This document shows positions 56,247-64,000 of a stretch of DNA of 64,000 bases, piece by piece. Both the position numbers and the translations under genes were made by a program. Each line of letters begins with the position of its first letter. Positions within the stretch are counted from its first letter, which is position 1. A model generated the notes under the pieces. The model was not told where the DNA came from. It ran no database searches and was given only the letters and a program-made list of their open reading frames with translations. Origin of the DNA: Parabacteroides sp. PM6-13 (GTDB taxonomy: Bacteria; Bacteroidota; Bacteroidia; Bacteroidales; Tannerellaceae); contig NZ_JARXWF010000001.1 of assembly GCF_029892605.1 (NCBI RefSeq), forward strand, positions 1 to 64,000, in the 5' to 3' direction.

Positions 56247-56924
56247 ATGAAAAGCGTAAAGTTATTATCAGTTGTGCTGTTGAGTTCAGCCTTAGTTTTT
56301 ACAAGTTGTGGAACATGGAGTAATACAGCCAAAGGCACAGCCATTGGTGTAGGTGGAGGAGCTGCCGTAGGGGCAGGTGTAGGTGCGATAGCCGGTAATA
56401 CGGCATTGGGTAGCATCATTGGTGCTGCCGTAGGCGGAACAGCCGGTGCCCTGATCGGTAAAAACATGGACAAGCAGAAGAAACAGATCGAAGAGGCTGT
56501 TCCCGATGCAACGGTAGAAAAGGTAAACGATGGCGAAGCCCTGAAGGTGACCTTTGACTCCGGTATCCTGTTTGCTACCAATTCAAGCACCTTGAGCGAT
56601 GCCTCCAGAGACGCATTGGCTAATTTTGGTACTACGTTGAAAAACAATCCGGACACCTATATTCGCATTATAGGACATACCGACAATACCGGTAATGTGG
56701 ACTATAATCAGACCCTGTCTGAGAAACGTGCCAAGAGCGTAGACGACTACCTGAAGCTGCAGGGAGTAGCTCCCAGCCGTATGGCCTACGAAGGAAAAGG
56801 AATCCATGAACCGGTTGCCAGCAATGCGACAGCAGAAGGCCGTTCACTGAACCGCCGGGTGGAAATCCTGATCGTTGCCAACGAAAAAATGATCGAAGAG
56901 GCACAAGCCGGCACATTGAACTAA
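56247..56924 (+). CDS. OmpA-family lipoprotein with glycine zipper
   Basis: A 225-aa protein from MKSVKLLSV; a Met 12 bp earlier (56235) is possible. Lipobox TSCG, glycine-zipper membrane segment (GGGAAVGAGVGAIAGNTALG, about 32-51), then an OmpA-like peptidoglycan-binding domain (about 105-225) with GHTDNTGNVDYN and RRVEI. Anchors the outer membrane to the wall, as for YiaD/Pal-like proteins. Followed by a terminator. Confidence 0.92.
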   Translation: MKSVKLLSVVLLSSALVFTSCGTWSNTAKGTAIGVGGGAAVGAGVGAIAGNTALGSIIGAAVGGTAGALIGKNMDKQKKQIEEAVPDATVEKVNDGEALKVTFDSGILFATNSSTLSDASRDALANFGTTLKNNPDTYIRIIGHTDNTGNVDYNQTLSEKRAKSVDDYLKLQGVAPSRMAYEGKGIHEPVASNATAEGRSLNRRVEILIVANEKMIEEAQAGTLN

Positions 56925-56947
56925 GCAAATCGCGATAAGAAAAGGAG

Positions 56948-56970
56948 AGACAGGCCCTAAAGGTCTGTCT
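56948..56970 (+). terminator. Terminator after the OmpA lipoprotein gene
   Basis: AGACAG-CC / GG-CTGTCT stem around CTAAA, then a T-rich tract. Confidence 0.78.
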
Positions 56971-57158
56971 TTCTTATTTTAAGGCCATCGCTTGATCTTC
57001 ATGGGATATCGGGAGAAAAAAGAGCATTTGGAGAAAATAAAAGCCGAAAAATGTTTGTATATCAACTTTATTGCGTTTCTTTGCTACGACAAAACAAACG
57101 ATTGTTCTTTCCACAAAGCGATCTTTGTTTCTTATTAATTATTTATTATTTATTTTTT

Positions 57159-57404
57159 ATGAACATTTACATTGGTAATTTAAATTACCGCGTTAGAGAA
57201 CAAGATTTGCAACAGATTCTTGAAGAGTATGGAACAGTTGATTCTGTTAAGTTAATCATTGATCGTGACACACGTCGTTCTAAAGGTTTCGCTTTTGCTG
57301 AAATGCCTAATGATGACGAAGCAAGAAACATGATCAAAGAATTGGACGGAGCTGAATACGAAGGTCGTCAGATGGTAGTAAAAGAAGCAACTCCAAGAGG
57401 CTAA
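57159..57404 (+). CDS. RRM-type RNA-binding protein
   Basis: An 81-aa single RRM: RNP2 IYIGNL (3-8) and RNP1 KGFAFAEM (about 42-49). I use the ATG at 57159 (MNIYIGNLNYRV); the in-frame extension back to 57051 is not plausible coding. Single-RRM proteins are abundant in Bacteroidales and some bind many sRNAs and mRNAs (RbpB in B. thetaiotaomicron). The leader is AT-rich; a terminator follows. Confidence 0.93.
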   Translation: MNIYIGNLNYRVREQDLQQILEEYGTVDSVKLIIDRDTRRSKGFAFAEMPNDDEARNMIKELDGAEYEGRQMVVKEATPRG

Positions 57405-57445
57405 TCTCTATAGCCTCGGCTAAGAAGATATTGGTTTTTATAATG

Positions 57446-57477
57446 GGGAGATGGATTTTATCTATCTCCCTATTTTT
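57446..57477 (+). terminator. Terminator after the RRM gene
   Basis: GGGAGAT-GAT / ATC-ATCTCCC stem with a T-loop, then TATTTTTAT, 42 bp past the stop. Confidence 0.85.
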
Positions 57478-57525
57478 ATTATAAACGGTTTTTCGCTACG
57501 TTTGTAAACAAATCATAAGAGAAAA

Positions 57526-58779
57526 ATGTATTTCATCACAAGGGAACGGTGCATAGGAATAAGGCTACTTACGGTGGGCTTCCTTCTCTTTTTGTCTGCT
57601 GTTTTCTCTGTACAGGCACAACATGCCGAGGGCATCTATTCAGACGATTACACCGTCGACCCGGAGAAACACAAAGAGCTCTCCCTGGAGCTCAACAACC
57701 TCAACTTCTTCAAAAATATCGAATACGACAATACGGTGATCAAAGGCTACTCGCTGCCCGGATTATGGCTGCAGCCCAAAGTGGTCTATCATGCTTTGCC
57801 AAACATAAAACTGGAAGCCGGTTTGCATGCTCTGTTGTATCATGGTAGCTATCGCTATCCCAATGTAGCCTACCATGATATCGCTGAATGGAAAGGCGGC
57901 CAGTATCAGAAAGGAGCCCATATCACCACTTATTTCCGGGCACAACTACAACTGACAAAAAACCTGAACATCGTATTGGGCAATATCTACGGAGGAAGCA
58001 ACCATCAACTGATAGAGCCACTCTATAGTCCAGAACTGAACCTGACGGCGGATCCCGAGGCGGGCGTACAGCTCTTGTGGGACAGTCGACGGATCCATGC
58101 GGATCTATGGCTCAACTGGCATAGTTTTATTTATAAAGGAGACACCCACCAGGAAGCGTTTACGGTCGGCTTATCAAGCCGCTTCGACCTGAATGATCCC
58201 GATTCGAAAGTACATCTCTATGTGCCCCTCCAGGTGTTGGCACAGCATAGAGGCGGAGAATTGGACACCATGCAGGTCAACTCAATCAGCACCTTTGTGA
58301 ATGCAGCAACCGGGATCGGAGCCACCTGGAATACCGGGCATCGCCTGTTCCGACGCTTAACCCTCGAAGCCGATTTCCTCGGCTATTACCAACAAGCCGG
58401 TACCCTATGGCCCATAGACAAAGGGGTTGCCAGCTACCTCAGCCTACATGCCGAGATAGGCAAATTTCATCTGAAGACAGCTTATTTCAACAACCAGGAT
58501 TTTATCTCTTTATTCGGCAATCCGCTTTTTGGTGCTATGTCGTTGATTGAGGAGAACGCGGTCTATGAACATCCGCAAATGTTTTACTTGGGAGGAGAAT
58601 ATACCCTGAAGCTCGGCAAAGGCTATGCTTTAGGGGTTGATTTCGATCTTTATCAGATGTTCTCCGACGTGATCAACCACCCCGAAACCGGCAAGCGCTC
58701 TATCAAGGGCAACACCAACTTCTCCTTTGGCGTCTACTTCAGGGTAACCCCTTCTTTCCTGTTGAAAAAGTTTCACTAA
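57526..58779 (+). CDS. Predicted outer-membrane beta-barrel protein
   Basis: A 417-aa protein. Signal peptide to about residue 31 (FSVQAQ). The rest alternates aromatic and polar residues in short strands (LEAGLHALLYHGSYRYPN, TYFRAQLQLTKNLNIVLGNI, GVYFRVTPSFL near the end), the usual look of an outer-membrane barrel. I do not recognise a named family. A -7 TACGTTTG lies at 57497-57504. It is not clearly part of the HTCS/GH115 group further right. Confidence 0.72.
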   Translation: MYFITRERCIGIRLLTVGFLLFLSAVFSVQAQHAEGIYSDDYTVDPEKHKELSLELNNLNFFKNIEYDNTVIKGYSLPGLWLQPKVVYHALPNIKLEAGLHALLYHGSYRYPNVAYHDIAEWKGGQYQKGAHITTYFRAQLQLTKNLNIVLGNIYGGSNHQLIEPLYSPELNLTADPEAGVQLLWDSRRIHADLWLNWHSFIYKGDTHQEAFTVGLSSRFDLNDPDSKVHLYVPLQVLAQHRGGELDTMQVNSISTFVNAATGIGATWNTGHRLFRRLTLEADFLGYYQQAGTLWPIDKGVASYLSLHAEIGKFHLKTAYFNNQDFISLFGNPLFGAMSLIEENAVYEHPQMFYLGGEYTLKLGKGYALGVDFDLYQMFSDVINHPETGKRSIKGNTNFSFGVYFRVTPSFLLKKFH

Positions 58780-58945
58780 TGGATAAGGGATAATTGCAAA
58801 GGATTTACCGGATATTGCATAAAAAACCACTATATTTATGCGCGTCTATCTCGTATACCTTTATACCAAATAAGCATTTTAGCTACAAGCCACTACGGCA
58901 GCGCTATATATTTCCGATATCAACTAATACGAAAGAGTAACCACA

Positions 58946-61900
58946 ATGAGTAAAACACGCAATCTCTTTTCAATCTATCTTATTATCATCGGCTTGATGA
59001 TAATCTGGACTGAAACAACCCAAGCCGCGCAAGGCGAAAAATTGTTGGATGTAGGAGATAACCTTTCGGGAACCATCTTTTATGATATTGCACAGGATTC
59101 ACAAGGCAATATCTATATTGCGTCAGAAAAGGGGTTAAACATTTACGACGGCGCAAAAATCACACTGTATAATCAGGAGGCAAAAAACGACGGAAGCAAA
59201 ACGGCAAGGATTGTCATGGCTCTTTGCGCGGGCCGTAACGGAGATTTATGGATTGGGCGGACGGACGGAATGGCACTATATAACCATACGACACGACGAA
59301 TGAAAGAGATCTCTTTCTTAGGCAAAACAGGCGAACTGATGGAAACGTATGTAAAGGATATCGTTTCCGATGGTTCCGGAAAATTTTACGTAGCCACATT
59401 GGGACATGGCGTCTTTTGTCTCCATGAAAACGATCATATAGCCCAGCAAACAGGCCAGGGAGACGAAGTGGATTATTTTGTCAACGCATTGCTTTGTCAT
59501 GAAGGAACCTTATATGCCGGTACCGAACGTCACGGACTTAGACAAGCCGTAAGGACAACCGACTCGGATGAAATCACGTGGAAAATTGTGGATGGGACGG
59601 AAAGCCTGAAGGTAACAGCATTGGCGGCTACGCAGGACAGTACACTCTACATCGCGACAGATGCCGGTCTTTATCGAAAAGACAGACAGGGGAAGATCGG
59701 CCTTGTGAAAGGCATCGAAAAAGAGTTGGTGCATTGTCTTTGTCTAACCCAAAAGGGGGTGTTATTGATTGGCACCCACGGAAAAGGAATCCATGCCTAT
59801 GATCCCCATTCCGATACGCTCAACCCTATTCCTTATGACCTCACCTGTACCGATCCCCGAAAAGCGCGCGTATGGTCTATTTTTGAAGACCGGTCTGAAA
59901 ATCTATGGTTGGGCTTACAGGGGAAAGGCGTCGTACGTATTCCTGCCAGAAAAAGCCCTTTTCACATACTTGAAACACCCCGTTATGGGAAAGAAGCCGT
60001 GTCGCAACTGGAAAATATTACCTCATTGGGGCTAAGCCAGCATAGCGAACTCTATGTCGGCACCGATGGAGAAGGCTTATATCGCTTTGGAGCCGATCAT
60101 ACCTATCTCCGACACTACGACATAAAAGCATCCGACAAACAACCGGTTTGTATCAGCGCAATTGGATGTGATGCCAAAGGAGGCATTTGGATAGGCTGTG
60201 AAAAAAGAGGTTTGCTAAAGTTGAACCCCTCCACCGGAGCGTGTGACTATGTGCCTGCCATGGAGGGATTGCACATCTCATCCATTTTGCCGGATGGTAC
60301 GGATGCCCTTCTTGTATCAACCATGGGAACCGGTTTTTATCGTATCGATCTTGAAAAACGATTACTAATGAGTGAACGTGGTTATACAGCCCGCGACTAC
60401 CACCCCACCGCCAACACCCTAAACAACAGCTGGATAACAGGACTAATGCGTGGGCAGAGTGGCAAGTTATACATCAACACCTGCTATGGACAAGGTTGTT
60501 ATGACGAAGAAAAACAAAGCTTCATAAACCGTTTTGGAGAAAACAGTCTTTTAAGAGGCAAGCACATCATTTCTTCTATGGAGGATAGCCGTGGCACGTT
60601 GTGGATGGGCACGCCTGACGGACTTTACCGACTTGACAACGGCAGCTCCGAGCCCTGTTTTTACGATACACACAACGGCCTGCCCGACAATTACATCTCC
60701 GGTCTCTGCGAAGACCAGCAAGGAAACATTTGGATAACTACCATGTGTGGTATTGTTCGAATGGATCTTCACCAGCAATCATTCACGACCTATTATGAAG
60801 ACGACGGACTGCAGAGCAACGAGTTTTCACCCAAGGCTTTACTCATAACACCCGATGGATGCATCTACGCGGGGGGCACGAAAGGTGTCAGTTACTTCCA
60901 TCCGACCGGCGTCGACTCGTTGCTTCCACATATCCCCGAAGTACGTATTGTCGATTTTTATCTACACGGAGAGCCGGTTTTGCCTGACAATAAAGGGGGC
61001 TATCAGCTGAAACCTACTGACAATGCTTTTTGTATTGAGTTTGCCACAACCGATCCGGGTGGTGATAAGAACTGTCATTTTTTCTATTCCTTAAACGAAG
61101 GTGAATGGCACTCCCTGCCACAAGGCATGAACAAAGTGTACTTCAACGGGTTACCGGCCGGTGAACATATCATCCGGGTGAAAGCCGGCAGACAGCAGCC
61201 CTTGTCGGAGGCTTGTGTGTTTCAACTTTATATCAATCCTCATTGGTATGCCACCTCTTGGGCCTGGGCTATATGGTGTTTGTTAATAGGTGGGATTGTA
61301 TGTACGATACTATGGTTTTTGCGTCGCCGGATAGAACAAGTGCATCGGGAGGAGCTAAACGAGGCAAAGCTACAGTTTTTCACAAACATCGCTCATGAGA
61401 TTCGTACGCCCATGACATTGGTAGTTAATCCTTTGAAGCGGCTGATGGAGAGTGATGGCGATCCAAAGCGACAACACCAATATCACATTATCTATCGCAA
61501 TGCCGACCGCCTGCTTCAGTTGGTCAACCAACTGATGGATCTACGTAAATTAGACAAAGGGCAGATGAAACTCGACTTCTGTCGTACGGACTTGGTGGCT
61601 TTAATACGGCGTACGGCCGCCCTTTTCGAAGGACTGATGATCGATAAAGATATCACGTTCACCATCGAAGCCAACCCCGACAGTATCGAGGCTTGTATTG
61701 ACCCAGGCAACTTCGACAAAGTGATAGTCAACCTGCTTTCGAATGCGTTGAAATATACCCCGAACGGTGGTAAAATAAGCTTCGTTTTGCATAGTGAAGA
61801 GGATCAGATCTATTTGGAATTGAGCAATGAAGGCCCCGGCATTCTTCCCGAAGATTTAGAACGTATCTTTAATCGCTTTTATCGGGTTGATTCGCAACAC

Positions 61901-62944
61901 AACCAGAGCATGCAGGGAACAGGAATCGGCCTGCATTTGGTTCACTCATTCGTAAAGTTGCATCATGGCAACATTTTTGTCCGCAACCTGACGGATAACA
62001 CAGGCTGTTGCTTCACGATTACCTTGCCCGCTGCCGACCATTTTCCTCACCCGGAACTTTTACAGATGGTTCCTGCTGAAAATCGTGAAAGCGATTGCCG
62101 GCCTATCATACTCTCGCCTATACCCGAAACGGCACCTCCAACAAAACAGTCCAAAGGGAAATATCATCTGTTGCTGGTTGACGACGACGACGAAATACGC
62201 ACCTACCTGAAACAGGAACTTCAAAACGAATACTGCATACAGGAATGTGAGAACGGGAAGGATGCCTTATCGGAGATGCACCGTCATCGCCCGGATCTTG
62301 TCGTATGCGATGTGATGATGCCCGTTATGGACGGAATCACCTTCTGCCACAAAGTGAAACAGAATATCGGTTTAAACGATATTCCCATCATCTTGCTCAC
62401 GGCACGAACACGCGAGGAAGACACCTTGCTTGGATTGGATACAGGTGCCGACAGCTATATGATAAAACCTTTCAATATGCACATCCTTCGCAATACGATT
62501 GCCAACCTATTGCATAATCGTGAGCTGCTACGCAATATCTATCAGGGAAAGCAACTGCCGACAGGAAAAACCGAGACACCAATAGTGCAGGCGCCGAATG
62601 AAAGACTGATGGATCGGGTGACTAAATATGTCAATCTTAACCTGGCCAATCCGGATTACACCGTAGAGAATCTCGCTTCGGACGTAGGATTGAGTCGTAT
62701 GCATCTGAATCGCAAACTCAAGGAGCTGACAAACCAGACATCACAGAACTTCATCCGTAATATTCGTTTGCACCAGGCAGCCGAGTTATTGAAGAAGATA
62801 GATGTAACAGTTTCCGACGTAGGTCAGGCAGTAGGCATCCCCAGCATAACCTATTTCTCCTATGTCTTCAAAGAACAGTTTGGCGTCTCTCCCAGGGAAT
62901 ATCAAACAAAAGCGAAAAAGGCAAATGAGAAGAAGACAGACTAA
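58946..62944 (+). CDS. Hybrid two-component system regulator (HTCS)
   Basis: A 1332-aa protein. Signal peptide near 1-28; propeller repeats to about 670 (IAQDSQGNIYIASEKGLNIY, LCEDQQGNIWITTMCGIVRM); Y_Y_Y near 690-760; TM about 767-790; HisKA with IAHEIRTPMTLV (His near 818); HATPase with GTGIGLHLV; receiver with Asp in VVCDVMMPVMDG (about 1121); AraC HTH about 1220-1325. Glycan-sensing PUL regulator. Convergent with the GH115 gene, ends overlapping by 4 bp, so a right-hand xylan-type PUL is the inferred target. Confidence 0.95.
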   Translation: MSKTRNLFSIYLIIIGLMIIWTETTQAAQGEKLLDVGDNLSGTIFYDIAQDSQGNIYIASEKGLNIYDGAKITLYNQEAKNDGSKTARIVMALCAGRNGDLWIGRTDGMALYNHTTRRMKEISFLGKTGELMETYVKDIVSDGSGKFYVATLGHGVFCLHENDHIAQQTGQGDEVDYFVNALLCHEGTLYAGTERHGLRQAVRTTDSDEITWKIVDGTESLKVTALAATQDSTLYIATDAGLYRKDRQGKIGLVKGIEKELVHCLCLTQKGVLLIGTHGKGIHAYDPHSDTLNPIPYDLTCTDPRKARVWSIFEDRSENLWLGLQGKGVVRIPARKSPFHILETPRYGKEAVSQLENITSLGLSQHSELYVGTDGEGLYRFGADHTYLRHYDIKASDKQPVCISAIGCDAKGGIWIGCEKRGLLKLNPSTGACDYVPAMEGLHISSILPDGTDALLVSTMGTGFYRIDLEKRLLMSERGYTARDYHPTANTLNNSWITGLMRGQSGKLYINTCYGQGCYDEEKQSFINRFGENSLLRGKHIISSMEDSRGTLWMGTPDGLYRLDNGSSEPCFYDTHNGLPDNYISGLCEDQQGNIWITTMCGIVRMDLHQQSFTTYYEDDGLQSNEFSPKALLITPDGCIYAGGTKGVSYFHPTGVDSLLPHIPEVRIVDFYLHGEPVLPDNKGGYQLKPTDNAFCIEFATTDPGGDKNCHFFYSLNEGEWHSLPQGMNKVYFNGLPAGEHIIRVKAGRQQPLSEACVFQLYINPHWYATSWAWAIWCLLIGGIVCTILWFLRRRIEQVHREELNEAKLQFFTNIAHEIRTPMTLVVNPLKRLMESDGDPKRQHQYHIIYRNADRLLQLVNQLMDLRKLDKGQMKLDFCRTDLVALIRRTAALFEGLMIDKDITFTIEANPDSIEACIDPGNFDKVIVNLLSNALKYTPNGGKISFVLHSEEDQIYLELSNEGPGILPEDLERIFNRFYRVDSQHNQSMQGTGIGLHLVHSFVKLHHGNIFVRNLTDNTGCCFTITLPAADHFPHPELLQMVPAENRESDCRPIILSPIPETAPPTKQSKGKYHLLLVDDDDEIRTYLKQELQNEYCIQECENGKDALSEMHRHRPDLVVCDVMMPVMDGITFCHKVKQNIGLNDIPIILLTARTREEDTLLGLDTGADSYMIKPFNMHILRNTIANLLHNRELLRNIYQGKQLPTGKTETPIVQAPNERLMDRVTKYVNLNLANPDYTVENLASDVGLSRMHLNRKLKELTNQTSQNFIRNIRLHQAAELLKKIDVTVSDVGQAVGIPSITYFSYVFKEQFGVSPREYQTKAKKANEKKTD

Positions 62945-64000
62945 GGCTGTTTAAGCATATACTCACTCTCCGCCATTTTCAAATAGCTTTCGCGATAGCC
63001 ACCGCTGTCCACAATAACTTTATGTAGTACCACTCCCGGATCGAGCGGTTCAAAGGTCAATATCCAGGAGTCCTCTTTCTCGGGTACAGGGAGGCGAATC
63101 GGCAATTCAATGATGCGGGCGGATCCTGTGGGATACATCAAGGTGTACTTATTCTCCCATGTCAACAAACCGTTCATATTCACTTGCCGGGCGTCAGCCC
63201 CCTCAAACCCTACCCGTATATGATGTCCCCCGTTGCCCAGGAAAGGCATCGTACTCTTCAGGATGAGTCTTACATCTACAGAATCTGCCGGGCAAGCCGC
63301 GTCTATGCGGTAAGAGAGACTGGCTCCTTGGGTGGGCGAGGTGTAAGGCATCAAGGCTATGCCGGACAGGGTGCGTCCGTAGTGTGGAATGACAGTCCAC
63401 GTTGTTCCTTCAGGGGCATGGGAGGCATAATAATGCTCCGCTTCCATGACGGCCACCTTATCGCGCATAGAGAAAATATAACCTCCCTCCTCTTTAGGCT
63501 TCTCCACACGGTACACCTTGGGACATATATTGTATGGAGGCGCATACCAATCCGTATACCCGATATGCACCTGATCCATCATGTGGTTCCATTTTCCGTT
63601 GGCCATACGAAGGTTATAGTCCCGACAAAGCAAGGAGTCGCGATCATAACATTGTTCTACGTGGTCGGCCCAGTCGTTGGCTTTCATATCACCTTCGGCT
63701 GCAAGCTTACGATTCATAGCCACCCCATAATACATATCATAGAGGTTTGCCATCGCTTGTATCGGAAAAAGTATCAACTGCTGATAGCAGTCGCCGGCAT
63801 CTGTCGACAACTCATCCCGTAAGCGAAGGGCACGCGCTTCGAGGGCAAGGAATTCATTGCGCACCTGTAGGTATTCATTGGACGCCAGATCATACGTATG
63901 TTCGTCCAAGAGCTCACCCGTAATACGGGCAGCATATTGCGAATAGCTATTCAACAAGACGGCAGCCTGTTCGGCATATGCCTCACCAAAAAGTGACGCG
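62941..64000 (-). CDS. GH115-like alpha-glucuronidase, C-terminal part
   Basis: The frame stays open to the right window edge, so the N-terminus is missing; 353 residues are visible. The start of the visible part (LFGEAYAEQAAVLLNSYSQY) and WNHMMDQVHIGYTDW near one third resemble GH115 xylan alpha-1,2-glucuronidases; the C-terminal beta-sandwich (MPFLGNGGHHIRVGFEGADA) fits the GH115 C-terminal domain. The catalytic domain is outside the window. Removes (methyl)glucuronic acid from xylan if correct. Confidence 0.8.
   Translation of the reverse strand, partial: ASLFGEAYAEQAAVLLNSYSQYAARITGELLDEHTYDLASNEYLQVRNEFLALEARALRLRDELSTDAGDCYQQLILFPIQAMANLYDMYYGVAMNRKLAAEGDMKANDWADHVEQCYDRDSLLCRDYNLRMANGKWNHMMDQVHIGYTDWYAPPYNICPKVYRVEKPKEEGGYIFSMRDKVAVMEAEHYYASHAPEGTTWTVIPHYGRTLSGIALMPYTSPTQGASLSYRIDAACPADSVDVRLILKSTMPFLGNGGHHIRVGFEGADARQVNMNGLLTWENKYTLMYPTGSARIIELPIRLPVPEKEDSWILTFEPLDPGVVLHKVIVDSGGYRESYLKMAESEYMLKQP

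Overview
The window looks like a chromosome segment of a gut-type Bacteroidales, most likely Parabacteroides or a close Tannerellaceae relative. This rests on SusC/SusD pairs, hybrid two-component regulators, GldD/GldE, RNase Y with ZapA, an EF-G paralogue, -7 boxes of the TAnnTTTG type, and almost no Shine-Dalgarno sequences. The species call is an inference; no rRNA is present.

Layout. 1-603 is a palindrome-rich spacer. 604-16232 is one polysaccharide utilisation locus (PUL) read leftward: hybrid two-component system (HTCS) regulator, SusC, a frameshifted SusD, three GH43-type proteins and a secreted protein of unknown family. The GH43 content points to an arabinose-containing glycan. 16429-22000 holds housekeeping and hypothetical genes (undecaprenol/diacylglycerol kinase, PdxB, lipoproteins, an esterase, a MATE pump). 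22115-27108 carries two decayed IS200/RAYT-like elements with long inverted flanks, around an ECF sigma/anti-sigma trio and a membrane-anchored MutS-like ATPase. 27195-39886 holds an EF-G paralogue without the catalytic His, ssb-gldE-gldD-PPTase, small proteins, an AmpG-like carrier, a nitrilase, an acyltransferase, an ABC-F protein and an LtaS-like sulfatase-fold enzyme. 39899-47565 holds an HTH/DUF2975 pair, rny-zapA, pgeF-obg-adk-hpt and others. 47566-48522 is a second repeat-rich spacer. It is followed by two identical tRNA-Arg(ACG) genes and a divergent ThiC-like gene.

50338-64000 holds a patatin, a two-component system divergent from a DUF362/polyferredoxin operon, an OmpA lipoprotein, an RRM protein, an outer-membrane barrel protein, a second HTCS, and the 3' part of a GH115 gene that runs off the right edge, probably the rim of a xylan-type PUL.

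Most notable are: (1) a ThiC paralogue that has lost the C-terminal CX2CX4C cluster motif and several active-site residues; (2) heptanucleotide tandem repeats of unrelated sequence, all with a 7-nt period, at gene ends and in spacers, some as inverted pairs; (3) a structured, roughly 134-bp dispersed element present at both 442-575 and 48239-48372; (4) two RAYT-like elements with different flanking palindrome families; (5) EF-G and ABC-F proteins with degenerate nucleotide sites. Several frameshifts (SusD, both transposases) need read-level checking before they are called biological.
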